Source: Candidatus Thalassarchaeum betae
Lineage (GTDB): Archaea; Thermoplasmatota; Poseidoniia; Poseidoniales; Thalassarchaeaceae
NCBI GenBank assembly: GCA_022447095.1
Contig: JAKUUP010000002.1
Location: 1 to 64,000, forward strand
Direction: 5' to 3'
Length of the DNA: 64,000 bases
Below are positions 9,288 to 18,570 of this stretch, one piece after another (the stretch's first letter is position 1; every line of letters starts with the position of its first letter). The position numbers were made by a program, and so were the translations under genes. A model generated the notes under the pieces. That model had not been told where the DNA came from. It saw nothing but the letters and a program-made list of their open reading frames with translations, and ran no database searches.

Positions 9288-9325
9288 GCTGGTTCGACGA
9301 CAGCCGCCCCCTCCATAACAATTCG

Positions 9326-12295
9326 TCACGGTGGGTTGCCAGAATTTCCAGTGGTGATGGTTTGCGACTCGGGGGTACCGTCTTGGTCGGAATCGATGGT
9401 AATCACGGACACTATGAGCCCTTGCACGGTGTTGGTCACATAGTCGACGTGGAAGGCGATCCAGGTGTTGTTGGTGTGGTAGGCGTGGCCCTGTGAGTTG
9501 ATGTTCCACTCGAAAACTCTGTGTGAGAGATAGGCCTCCTGCAACACATCGATGTTGCCGCTGGGCGACAGCGAGAGGTTTCTTGCATGCCAGATGTTGG
9601 AGTTGACAGCGAAGGACACATTGCCGTCCGCGTTGTCGTCCCTCGCCGCCATGTAGTGACGGTGGAACACCCTGCGCTCTAGGAAGTCGTCTTGATCAAA
9701 GTCAGCCGCCCGCCAGGTCCTGCTCAGGTAGTTGTAGGTGTCCGGGTTACCATCGGAGTTGTTGTCCCATGAAGACAAGTCGATGACAACCACACGCTTG
9801 GCATGCAGGTTGTGGTTCGAGTCGCGCCAGATCTCCACCGAATGCGTGGACTCACTCTGGTGGGACCATCCGTGGGCGTGCTGGTCGAGGTAAGTTGTCT
9901 CCCTTACTCTCCTGAAGATATGCTCCTCGTAGCCGTCCTCGTCGGCATCGGACCAAGTCAGGGCGGCAGTATAGGACTCACGTTGCTCGAGATGGTGATC
10001 GAAGTCCCAGTCGGTAGCGTTGGACATGTGTATTATTCGCTGTTTCCACTCGGGGATGCCATCTGTGTCGTGGTCGGATATCCGAGTCAAGGCAAAACGA
10101 TGGATGTGGTACTCGACCATGCCCCAGTCCCAGTGCTGGTGCCAGCCGTGCATCCGAGCAGTGTAGTCGAGGTCCCCATCGTGGTCGGTGTCGACCTTCA
10201 GAACCCCGGCCCGCCAAGTCCACTGCAGCTCTATGACGCCGTTAGAGTCGTTGTCGAACTGAACGGTGTTCTGGTGGAGTGCGCGTATCACATCGACGCT
10301 GCCGTCTTGGTTGGTGTCCTTCCTGACGACCGCACGCAGGTTGTCACGGTGGCGGTCGGCGTTGCCGTCCTCGGTAGGGTCCCATATCCACGAGGTGTGG
10401 TCTATGGCCATCCAGCGCTCTGGGGTGCCGTCATCGTTGCTGTCCACTCTCAATATGAACCGCGAGTGCGAGAAGTACGCGGTGAGCACCGCACCTATGC
10501 CTTGATCGACCATCCGCTGCTGGCGATTCAGGACCACTCGACGCTCCAAATTGCCATCTTGGTCGGCATCGGTGCGGGCGTGGACAAAGAGGTATATGTT
10601 GACGTCTTCGTAGGTACCGTTGTCCCAGGTCCAGACGACCCGAGTCAGTACGTCGTGGCGCTCGGGGATGCCATCAGAGTTCTGGTCGACCATATCGAGC
10701 CCCCTGAATCGTGTGAAGAACAGGTCATCGTGCCCGTCCCCGTCGCGGTCTTGCGAGCAGTGCTTGGTGCGGACCAGGATTATTCGCTCGGGCCCTGGGA
10801 TCCCATCCGAGTCGAACCAGAAAACGCCGACCGTGGTGTGGCACAGAGTCTCAGGGACTCCGTCGTTATTCCAGTCCTCCCAGAACGTATCGTTCCACCA
10901 TGTGGCTGTGACCTGTGATATCGAGCGACTGTAGGTCTGCTCCTGCAGAGAGTCGTCGCTCACATCGCCCCATGCGTCGTTGAACACTGGGTTGACGATC
11001 TCCGCGTCAGCCTCGTTGTAAAATGGGATCGGGGCGAGTTCGGCATCGGACGGCCCCTCGTCCTCGTTTACGACGCTGGCCTCAATCATAAGCGGGTCGT
11101 TCGGGATGGCGTCGGTCTCCTCCTCGTCACCGACCTCATCGCGGACGTACTCCTCGTCGGTGGCGACCCAGTCGTCGACCTCTTGGTCGTCGTCGTAGTA
11201 TCCGTCGCCATCGGGGTCGAAGTCGGACTGCCAATCGTAGTCAGGGTCCTGTTGGGCCTCGGAGACGTCGTCAACCGTGCCATCCCCATCATTGTCGAGT
11301 TCTTCATCGACCTCGATATCGAGTTGTTCCTCGGCCTCTTCCTCTAGCTCTTCCTGCAGTTGGGCTGCCTCGAGGTCGTCGGCCACGGAGACAACCTCGA
11401 CGTGGAAGACGCGTTCGGTGGTGATGCCGGTCGAGCCGGTCGCAATCACGCGTATCACGAACACACCCTCCTCGGCGTACTGGTGAGATTCCTCGGTGAA
11501 CGCCGGTTCTACCATTGAATCATCGCCCCAGTCGATGCTAACCGAGACGGGACCGAGTGGATCCTCGGTACTGGTGGCGATAGTCAGCTCTCCGGCCAGA
11601 TTGAGGTGTATGCGTCCCTGAGGAGAGGGGTTGGTGGAAACTGTGAGCGAGGGTGCGTCGGCGTACTCGATCCTGATCGTCTCCTGGGCGTTGGCAAGGA
11701 ATCCCGAGGTGTCAGTGGCCGAGACGCGAACTGTGTAGATACCGGGTTCACCCCAGACGTGCTGCCCGGAGAGATCCCTCTGGGTGATGCCATCGGAGAA
11801 ATCGACCTCGACTACGAGGTCATCACCGTCTGGGTCTGAAGCATCTACCGACCAAGCCACAGGCACGCCTGCGATTCCCTCGATAGGGAGTTCTAGGGAG
11901 ATCGTCGGGGCTCGGTTTGGCTCCAGCAGCGTGAAGATGACAGCCGAGACCCCAGTCACCCCCATCGAGTCGGTGATTTCAGCCTCGATGGTGTGTGTGC
12001 CGACGGAGAGGAATCCAGCGTCATAGTTCATGCTGGAGGAGGTCTGCACTAATGCCCCGTCAAGTCGCCAGTTCACGATGTATGGCCCGGTGCCCTCAGA
12101 GATCACGGCGTTGGCGACAATTAGGTCGTTGGCCGTAGTTGGAGAGCCCTCGATCTGGACCTCGGCGGTTACCACTGAAGGCTCGGGCTGCTCGGTTATC
12201 TCATCGGTCGCTCCGAGGCATCCCGAGCCCAGCATCAGGGCCACGAGGAAGAGGCCGGTGTGGATTCGGCGTCGGGCGGTTCTGTCGCGATTCAT
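9326..12295 (-). CDS. Very large secreted lipoprotein: PKD-like domains, acidic linker, long DxNxDG(x)PE repeat region
   Basis: Lipobox LMLGSGCLG; PKD-like DASDPDGDDLVVEVDFSDG and SIDWGDDS; about 16 D-x-[ND]-x-DG motifs in the C-terminal half; likely start is the internal Met at 12295. Confidence 0.8.
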   Translation of the reverse strand: MNRDRTARRRIHTGLFLVALMLGSGCLGATDEITEQPEPSVVTAEVQIEGSPTTANDLIVANAVISEGTGPYIVNWRLDGALVQTSSSMNYDAGFLSVGTHTIEAEITDSMGVTGVSAVIFTLLEPNRAPTISLELPIEGIAGVPVAWSVDASDPDGDDLVVEVDFSDGITQRDLSGQHVWGEPGIYTVRVSATDTSGFLANAQETIRIEYADAPSLTVSTNPSPQGRIHLNLAGELTIATSTEDPLGPVSVSIDWGDDSMVEPAFTEESHQYAEEGVFVIRVIATGSTGITTERVFHVEVVSVADDLEAAQLQEELEEEAEEQLDIEVDEELDNDGDGTVDDVSEAQQDPDYDWQSDFDPDGDGYYDDDQEVDDWVATDEEYVRDEVGDEEETDAIPNDPLMIEASVVNEDEGPSDAELAPIPFYNEADAEIVNPVFNDAWGDVSDDSLQEQTYSRSISQVTATWWNDTFWEDWNNDGVPETLCHTTVGVFWFDSDGIPGPERIILVRTKHCSQDRDGDGHDDLFFTRFRGLDMVDQNSDGIPERHDVLTRVVWTWDNGTYEDVNIYLFVHARTDADQDGNLERRVVLNRQQRMVDQGIGAVLTAYFSHSRFILRVDSNDDGTPERWMAIDHTSWIWDPTEDGNADRHRDNLRAVVRKDTNQDGSVDVIRALHQNTVQFDNDSNGVIELQWTWRAGVLKVDTDHDGDLDYTARMHGWHQHWDWGMVEYHIHRFALTRISDHDTDGIPEWKQRIIHMSNATDWDFDHHLEQRESYTAALTWSDADEDGYEEHIFRRVRETTYLDQHAHGWSHQSESTHSVEIWRDSNHNLHAKRVVVIDLSSWDNNSDGNPDTYNYLSRTWRAADFDQDDFLERRVFHRHYMAARDDNADGNVSFAVNSNIWHARNLSLSPSGNIDVLQEAYLSHRVFEWNINSQGHAYHTNNTWIAFHVDYVTNTVQGLIVSVITIDSDQDGTPESQTITTGNSGNPP

Positions 12296-12356
12296 CTTGT
12301 ACATTGACCACAGGGGCCTCTCAGCCACCTTAAAGGAAAGTGGGTCATTGGATTTG

Positions 12357-13352
12357 TCAAGGTCTCGTAGAGACGGGTTCTACGAGAGTCGCCCACAGCC
12401 TCATGCCCTCTTCGGTGAGCGCCCGATCGGTTCGTAGCCCTCTCCTCCTCCGTGTAATCAGACCCTGGGATTCGAGCCGCTTCAGATGATGGCCAACCAG
12501 TTGCTGGCTCGTCTCCAATCGGGCCGCCATCTCCCTCTGTGTCGGTGAGGGTTGTCCATCTTCCTGCTCAGCTATCGAACGCAGCACCATAAGAGCCACG
12601 TCGCTGAGTTGGTTGGCATCGACCGGGCGAGGCAAGCTGGAGAGCTCGGCTGCTGGGTCGACCGCTGAGGTGTAGTAGCGGAGCAGGCGTCCGTCACGCC
12701 TGCACCAGACGCGTCCCTCACGCTCGAGTGTCCTCAGGTGGTGTACGGCCTGGTGGTTACCCAGATTCAGAGCGCGTATGATTCCAGAGAGGTGGCAGCC
12801 GGGATGGGCGGTCAAGAAGCCCTCTAGGCGCCCGCGCTGGTAGGTCCCCGCGAGCGTTCCTGTGCCCTCAGTGACCCTGAGTTGGGAGAATCGGCCCATC
12901 GACTGGGATATCTTGGCCCGAGTAGGCTCATCTCTGGCTGCGACTAGAGCTAGAGAGAGGAAAGTGACGGCGATGAAGGTGGAAGCGAAGGACATCGCGG
13001 GCAGAGAGAGGATGAATTGGGGGCCTTCAGTCTGCTGTTCGGGATCAGCCGGGGATTGCCCCGCTGATTCAGCCACGAACCACATGTCCGCGATAGTCCA
13101 GATTCCCGCCAGAGCATCTCTCAGTTCCAATCCAACGGTGCGTCCTTCCGAGGGGCTAAGGAACAACCCTGCCTCGGGCTGAGGCTGGTGAAGCAGGCCC
13201 TGAGAGTCCTCGAGCATCCAAACACCCGGTGAGGTGCGCACCCAGGTCGCCTCCTGGTCGGCCGCTACGGAAGGAGTGGCTATAATCACCAGAATCGTCA
13301 GAGTCAGGCCCAGTGAAACTGCGCGACGCGCATACGCTGGCGCTCTTCCCAT
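12357..13352 (-). CDS. Putative membrane-tethered regulator: signal/TM segment, exported region, TM, two winged-HTH domains
   Basis: N-terminal hydrophobic segment, internal TM SFASTFIAVTFLSLALVA, wHTH (GCHLSGIIRALNLGNHQAVHHLRTLEREGRVWCRRDGR) and a second wHTH (PTQREMAARLETSQQLVGHHLKRLESQGLITRRRR). Confidence 0.75.
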   Translation of the reverse strand: MGRAPAYARRAVSLGLTLTILVIIATPSVAADQEATWVRTSPGVWMLEDSQGLLHQPQPEAGLFLSPSEGRTVGLELRDALAGIWTIADMWFVAESAGQSPADPEQQTEGPQFILSLPAMSFASTFIAVTFLSLALVAARDEPTRAKISQSMGRFSQLRVTEGTGTLAGTYQRGRLEGFLTAHPGCHLSGIIRALNLGNHQAVHHLRTLEREGRVWCRRDGRLLRYYTSAVDPAAELSSLPRPVDANQLSDVALMVLRSIAEQEDGQPSPTQREMAARLETSQQLVGHHLKRLESQGLITRRRRGLRTDRALTEEGMRLWATLVEPVSTRP

Positions 13353-13488
13353 GCGATACCGGAGATGCTTGGATGGGTTAAGGGTCGTGGGTTGTCGCGT
13401 TTGTCGCGAGTCGTAGTCGTACCAATTGAGGATTCTCCTTGCTTCTCAGTCTAAGATTCCAATCATAGCATATTGCAATTGAATTGGA

Positions 13489-14124
13489 TTAGGTTTCTTC
13501 TGCCAGTGCCGACCACCATTTCATCACAGGGATGAACAGCGCCAGACCGACTATTCCGCCGACCAGCCAAGCAAGTGGATCCTCCATCAAGCCGAGGAAC
13601 TGGTCACCCCAAATCCCAAGCACAATTCCCTCCATTCCAAATCTTATGCCCCGACCGAACAGACCTGCTGCGATAAACAGCCTGAGGTCCATCCTGCCGG
13701 CTCCCGCCGCCCACGCCAGCGCCTTGTAGGGAATCGGAGAGACTGCAGCGAGGAAGATGCCGGCAGACCCGTACCTGACCATTATGACATCGAGTCTGGC
13801 AACTGTGGCATCGCTGGCGAAGCGCTCGAGTATCGGTCTGCCAGCGTAGACGCCGATTCCATAGCCCCCTACTGCTCCTACCACACTCGATAAGGTGGCG
13901 ACAAGAACGATGGCCAGGATATCGAGGGAACTATCTGCACCTAGGACCATGGGGATGACCAGTAGGTCGGGCGGTGCTGGCTGAAGGGCTGCTTCGGAGG
14001 CAGAAACAACGGCGAGGCCAAGCAGGCCAAAGCCCTCCGCCCATTCGATTATCGAGTCGCTGATGCCCTTGAGCACGCACCTTCGTCCGTTCTTTTCGGG
14101 ATGAACGTTGCTTCCCGCGGACAC
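13489..14124 (-). CDS. DedA/VTT (YqaA-like) membrane protein
   Basis: VGAVGGYGIGVYAGRPILERF ... YGSAGIFLAAVSPIPYKALAWAAGAGRM; real start probably further in, near VLKGISD. Confidence 0.75.
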   Translation of the reverse strand: MSAGSNVHPEKNGRRCVLKGISDSIIEWAEGFGLLGLAVVSASEAALQPAPPDLLVIPMVLGADSSLDILAIVLVATLSSVVGAVGGYGIGVYAGRPILERFASDATVARLDVIMVRYGSAGIFLAAVSPIPYKALAWAAGAGRMDLRLFIAAGLFGRGIRFGMEGIVLGIWGDQFLGLMEDPLAWLVGGIVGLALFIPVMKWWSALAEET

Positions 14125-14175
14125 CGACTAGACTCGGAGGCGACCCCTGAAAGCGCAGCCAGCCTACGCCCGAGC

Positions 14176-14673
14176 ATGGCGGCTGGCGAAGTCTTGGATA
14201 CGGCTGCTCTAATCGCGTGGCCCCTAGAGAGGATGCGTGGTAGCTTCGTTGTACCGTCCCAGAGAGCTGAGCTGTACCGAATATCACCCGATCGAGAGAT
14301 GCTGCTGGACGCAATTGGGCTCGAATGGTCATCTCCGGGACCTGATGCGATTACTCGAGCCAGCGATCTCGCAGTCACCACAGGGGACATGGCTGGTCTA
14401 TCGCCCGTGGACCTAGAGCTACTGGCGCTGGCCATAGAGAGATCAGCTACACTGGTCACCGACGACTACAGGCTACAGAACCTGTGTGAGAAGGGTGGAC
14501 TGCCTTGGCTGTCGGTGACGATGGAGGGGATCAGTGCGCTTTGGTCCTGGGAATTGCGATGCACTGGGTGCGGGGCCGTGCTCCCTTCTCCAGAGGGGCC
14601 GAATTCGAGCCGCGAACTGGGGGAATGCGCCGATTGCGGCTCCGCCCTAAGACTCAGCCGCAAGAGAGGATGA
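14176..14673 (+). CDS. NOB1-like PIN-domain endoribonuclease with zinc ribbon
   Basis: VLDTAALIAWP ... LSPVDLELLALAIERSATLVTDDYRLQNLC ... WELRCTGCGAVLP...CADCGSAL. Confidence 0.85.
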   Translation: MAAGEVLDTAALIAWPLERMRGSFVVPSQRAELYRISPDREMLLDAIGLEWSSPGPDAITRASDLAVTTGDMAGLSPVDLELLALAIERSATLVTDDYRLQNLCEKGGLPWLSVTMEGISALWSWELRCTGCGAVLPSPEGPNSSRELGECADCGSALRLSRKRG

Positions 14674-14883
14674 TTACTCGCTCTCGCTGGCGACTTCCTC
14701 GGTCATCCCGCCTCGATCCATGTCCTGCTCAGCGGAAGATGGCTGAACGCCTTCTTCCACAGCCTTCTGAAACTCGCCCTTGGCAAGGCCCACGCTTCGA
14801 GCAAGTTCGGGTATCCTCTTCGCCCCGAACAGGAATATTGCTATTACGACGAGGATTGCTATCTCAGTGGTGCCTATGGCCAT
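14674..14883 (-). CDS. tatA: Twin-arginine translocation protein TatA/E
   Basis: MAIGTTEIAILVVIAIFLFGAKRIPELARSVGLAKGEFQKA. Confidence 0.92.
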   Translation of the reverse strand: MAIGTTEIAILVVIAIFLFGAKRIPELARSVGLAKGEFQKAVEEGVQPSSAEQDMDRGGMTEEVASESE

Positions 14884-14938
14884 GTTATCGACTCTAGGTG
14901 GAAGTGTTCTCGTTCAAATGCTTCGGCCGGATTGTGCC

Positions 14939-15196
14939 TCACCCGCCGGAAACCGGTGGGAGGAAGGCGACTTCGGATGAATCCCTCAGAGGAGTATCCA
15001 GAGGTGCTCCGATATGTCCATCGATAGCGACCCTGAGCCCAGAATCGAGAAAATCGGACAACTCAAAGCGTTCAATTAACTGATTGCCTGTCGTTCCGTG
15101 CTCCAAAGCAACCTCGATCTCACGCTCGCCTAGCCTCTCGGCCAAGGGTCCGAAGAACAGCATCTTGACCTTTACCGCCTTGCCTTTGCCGACCAT
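14939..15196 (-). CDS. MoaD/ThiS (SAMP-like) ubiquitin-fold protein
   Basis: VKMLFFGPLAERLGEREIEVAL ... EVAFLPPVSGG with terminal GG. Confidence 0.85.
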   Translation of the reverse strand: MVGKGKAVKVKMLFFGPLAERLGEREIEVALEHGTTGNQLIERFELSDFLDSGLRVAIDGHIGAPLDTPLRDSSEVAFLPPVSGG

Positions 15197-15272
15197 GCTG
15201 GGGCGAGTTCCCTGACGGTCATCAACCCATCTCCCTCGCAGGGACTATACACGCCCACGCCACGACGGCTGC

Positions 15273-15965
15273 ATGAGCGATGTCAGAGCGGTCGTCTTCG
15301 ACTGCGACGGTGTACTGACCGACAACGGCTCCTCATGGCAGAATATCCACGACTACTTCGGTACCGAAAATCTCGAAACCCTTGAACGCTTCCTGAATGG
15401 TGAGATCAGCGATGATGAGTTCATGGCTGACGACATCCGTCTGTGGACTGCGGTGCAGCCCGAAATCCACAGAGATGATATCATGCGCTGTTACTCTGGC
15501 ATCACTCTGATTCCCGGGGCGCGCGAAACGGTCAGCGCGTTGCAGTCCCGGGGGGTCTTCGTGGCCATCGTGTCTGCCGGCGTGGATGTCTTCGTGGGCA
15601 CCATCGCAGACATGCTGAAGGTCGACGACTGGGCGGCCAACGGATTCGATTGGGATGAGGAGGGAATACTGCGCGGGCCTGCGCCCACTCAAGTGAACTC
15701 TCACGAAAAGGGGCTGCTGGTCGAGAAGCTCGCGAAAATCAAGGAACTGGAACCCGAAAGCATCGTCTCAGTGGGCGATTCGAGCACTGACCTCTCGATG
15801 ATGATTCCCGGCTCTGACTTCATCGGTTTCAACCCTGCCAGACAAAGGGCGGTCGACGCGTTTGAGGCAGCAGGAGTACCTGTCGTCCTAGAAAAGGACC
15901 TGCGAGCACTTTGGCCACATATCTTCGACGGCGAAGTGTTTCCAGACTCAGGCGAAGGGGATTGA
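15273..15965 (+). CDS. HAD-family hydrolase, phosphoserine phosphatase-like
   Basis: VVFDCDGVLTDNGS ... VAIVSAGVD ... SVGDSSTDLSMM. Confidence 0.85.
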   Translation: MSDVRAVVFDCDGVLTDNGSSWQNIHDYFGTENLETLERFLNGEISDDEFMADDIRLWTAVQPEIHRDDIMRCYSGITLIPGARETVSALQSRGVFVAIVSAGVDVFVGTIADMLKVDDWAANGFDWDEEGILRGPAPTQVNSHEKGLLVEKLAKIKELEPESIVSVGDSSTDLSMMIPGSDFIGFNPARQRAVDAFEAAGVPVVLEKDLRALWPHIFDGEVFPDSGEGD

Positions 15966-17570
15966 AGCCGTCGCGTGTGTGTGCAGGTTGACAATCGTCA
16001 GGATGCAGGGCTTGGGCTGGAATCCCAGCATGCGCTGATAGTCCGTCTGATCTTGCCAAGTGGAGCTGTGTATCATCGTCGTGCCCTTGTAATTGCCAGC
16101 GTAGTGTCCGTGTACGTGGCCGGTGACGAATATGTCGGGCACGGTAGAGATGACCATCCGGTCCTCGGGTTCTGGAGATAGTGGGGTCTTCCCTCCCCAC
16201 GATGGTGCAAGGTGCCTGCGCTCCAGCATAGCCTTCATCGCTAACTCGGGAGTTGAGTAGGTGACCGATCGGAGGCCTGCGACGAAGTCGTCTATGCTCT
16301 TACCGTGATAAGACAGGATGCGGACTCCATGGAGGCTGAAGTCGCAGGGGTTGCCGACGAACACGGCGTCGGAGTAGTCCTGCTGTATCTCGGGATCCAA
16401 TGCCGGCTGCGGCTCCGCCGGACGGACCGCATCGTGATTGCCGGGCAGTATCATCAAGTCGACCCAGTCGGGCAGACCCTCAAGCAGCCTAGCCAACTCC
16501 CCATACTGGTTGAACAGGTCAGTGATGGCCAGATGGCGCTGCTGACCTGGGTATATCCCAACCCCGTCGACTCCATCTCCGCTCAGCACGAAGTACTTCA
16601 CAGTCCGAGCCAGTGGGTCGGTCCTGAACCACTCGATCATCTTCTCCCATTGCGGAGATAGGAATGTCTTGCTGCCGACGTGGGCATCGGACAGGAAGGC
16701 GGCCGAGACCGCCTCGTCCTCGCTGGCAGTGGCCTTGGAGTGCCGGCCTAGGGGCGGCATGTGTATGTCATTGGCTAGGAATAAGGGATTTCTCTCTCCT
16801 ATCAGGAAGTGCCCGCTGACTCCGACTACGTCGTCGTCCATCAGTCCGTCCAAGGCAGGATGGAGGTTTGAGGCTCCTGATGGAGGCTTCAGTGAGCATC
16901 GGATCTGCATCGTATCGTCTTCGATCACGAAGTTGAAGTTGCCCGACCTCGCCCACCTTGTCTCGCTCACCAGTCCTACCAGAGTGACCTCATAATCGGT
17001 GCTGGAGTAGCGCTGCCTGTTGCGCCACGCCTCGGAGTTACTAATGGGTCGACGTGGCAATGAGCGGCCTACAATCATCATCTGGCGGATCTGGCGCAAG
17101 CGGTCCGCGAAGCAGGACCGCATGTCGAACATCTTTCCCTCTGTTGTAGAGAGACCGGTAATGTCGAAGTGTATCTCGATTTCGGAATCAACGTCCTTAG
17201 CCTCCATCGGAAAGTCGTCGAGGCTGTAGTGCGAGAGCCCATGACGGCGAGGAGCAGGGTTGGGTTTAGTGGACACGATAGGAGCCAGTGTGCGGCCGAT
17301 AGGAGAGTGGCTCTCCGGGTCGGCTAGGGTAGCCTGCGCAGTCCTGAGGGTTGCTGGCGGAGTCTCAATGGCCCCCTCGGTCGGCACCAAAGTCAAGATC
17401 TCGTCAATCGCCCTCTCACTGAGCATCACGACATTGGAGCTCTGAGCCGCCTCAATCAGTGGCGCTATGTCCGGCAGACTCTGGACCTTCTCCTGTGCGG
17501 CCCTACCTATCACCAGCAGTCCGGCAGCGGCGAGTACTCGCTGCCGTTCTCCCCAATCCTGACTGGTCAT
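15948..17570 (-). CDS. polB: DNA polymerase D (Pol II) small subunit DP1, calcineurin-like phosphoesterase fold
   Basis: FLSDAHVGSKTF, YFVLSGDGVDGVGIYPGQ, LPGNHDAVRPAEPQPAL, VFVGNPCDFSLHGV, TGHVHGH. Confidence 0.92.
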   Translation of the reverse strand: MTSQDWGERQRVLAAAGLLVIGRAAQEKVQSLPDIAPLIEAAQSSNVVMLSERAIDEILTLVPTEGAIETPPATLRTAQATLADPESHSPIGRTLAPIVSTKPNPAPRRHGLSHYSLDDFPMEAKDVDSEIEIHFDITGLSTTEGKMFDMRSCFADRLRQIRQMMIVGRSLPRRPISNSEAWRNRQRYSSTDYEVTLVGLVSETRWARSGNFNFVIEDDTMQIRCSLKPPSGASNLHPALDGLMDDDVVGVSGHFLIGERNPLFLANDIHMPPLGRHSKATASEDEAVSAAFLSDAHVGSKTFLSPQWEKMIEWFRTDPLARTVKYFVLSGDGVDGVGIYPGQQRHLAITDLFNQYGELARLLEGLPDWVDLMILPGNHDAVRPAEPQPALDPEIQQDYSDAVFVGNPCDFSLHGVRILSYHGKSIDDFVAGLRSVTYSTPELAMKAMLERRHLAPSWGGKTPLSPEPEDRMVISTVPDIFVTGHVHGHYAGNYKGTTMIHSSTWQDQTDYQRMLGFQPKPCILTIVNLHTHATASIPFA

Positions 17571-17641
17571 CCGCCCGAGCAGTTCTAGGGACGCTCATGA
17601 TAATATCGCCTGAAGTCTGCTTTCGGTGCCGCGGGCACCGT

Positions 17642-18325
17642 TCACTCGTCCCAGTCTGTGAGAGAAGCGAGGTCGACCTTGGAAATCTCCTCTGCGACCG
17701 TCTTCTTCGAGCCCTTCCAACTCATGCTGCCCTCCCACTCCTCGTCAGATGGATCGAACTCAGAGGTGTCGATGGAAGATGTCTCCCCTTCGCTGATTGT
17801 GGCTCTAGAGGCCCTCTCCTCGACCTCGACAACCTTGTCGAGAGTCTCAAGTGCAAGTCGCAGGGCGAAGGCTGCGAAGGAACGCTTGTTGTCGAGACGG
17901 TCGTTTTCCCCAAAATCCATCCTTCTGACTAGAAAGTAATCACCGGTCACCACCGCCACGTGGACCCTCCCGACCTCCTTCTCGGCAGTGGCTCCGCCAG
18001 GGCCGGCTATTCCAGTTATTGAGATGGCCACGTCGGAGTCGGACTGGTACCGAGCGCCTTTGGCCATCTGGATCGCGACCTCATGAGAGACTGCGCCGGC
18101 CTCACCCTCATCGAAGGCGGTCTTCTCGACCCCGAGCTCGCGCATCTTGGACTCATTAGAGTACACCACCCAGCCCTGCTTGAACCACTCAGAGGCCCCT
18201 GAAATATCGGTTATCAATGAAGCTAGCAACCCACCAGTGCATGACTCGGCGGTGGATATGGTCCACTCTCGTTTGCGCAGGCGCCGGGTCACTCGGGAAG
18301 CCAGTCCCGCAGTCTCTTCGACCAC
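17642..18325 (-). CDS. CinA C-terminal domain, nicotinamide-nucleotide amidohydrolase-like
   Basis: WTISTAESCTGGLLASLITDISGASEWFKQGWVVYSNESKMRELGV ... DVAISITGIAGPGG. Confidence 0.92.
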   Translation of the reverse strand: MVEETAGLASRVTRRLRKREWTISTAESCTGGLLASLITDISGASEWFKQGWVVYSNESKMRELGVEKTAFDEGEAGAVSHEVAIQMAKGARYQSDSDVAISITGIAGPGGATAEKEVGRVHVAVVTGDYFLVRRMDFGENDRLDNKRSFAAFALRLALETLDKVVEVEERASRATISEGETSSIDTSEFDPSDEEWEGSMSWKGSKKTVAEEISKVDLASLTDWDE

Positions 18326-18428
18326 GTTCTCCGGCCATAGCCGACACTCTTGAGAGTTTCAGTTGCTATCTTGTTGGCAATCGGGGCGAAGTGTGGCGAA
18401 TTGTTGGTTTGAGCCGAAGATTGCGATT

Positions 18429-18504
18429 TGGTGGGTCCGGCAGGAATTGAACCTGCGATCTTCGCTTTGTAAGAGCGACGTCATAACCCCTAGACCACGG
18501 ACCC
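18429..18504 (-). tRNA. tRNA-Val(TAC)
   Basis: Reverse strand: acceptor GGGTCCG/CGGACCC, anticodon TCGCT-CTTACAA-AGCGA, TTCAATT T-loop, ACCA. Confidence 0.92.
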
Positions 18505-18570
18505 TAGGAGAGCGCAGAAGCGTTGTGTTCAAATCCTCTGCGGCCGAACCATTGGCACGGAGGAGCACGG

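Noticed and set aside
9206-9496. ORF starting MKVLVPGFEPGSPPRKGG
   Set aside because: Translation across the antisense of tRNA-Glu; typical tRNA-derived artefact.
9803-10918. 371-aa ORF on + strand
   Set aside because: Antisense to the DxDxDG lipoprotein; composition (Val/Pro/Leu runs from reversed Asp/Gly codons) indicates a shadow ORF.
13353-13488. Intergenic region as an ncRNA candidate
   Set aside because: Short and AT-rich with no convincing stem-loop or C/D or H/ACA box that I could identify by eye; more likely promoter sequence.
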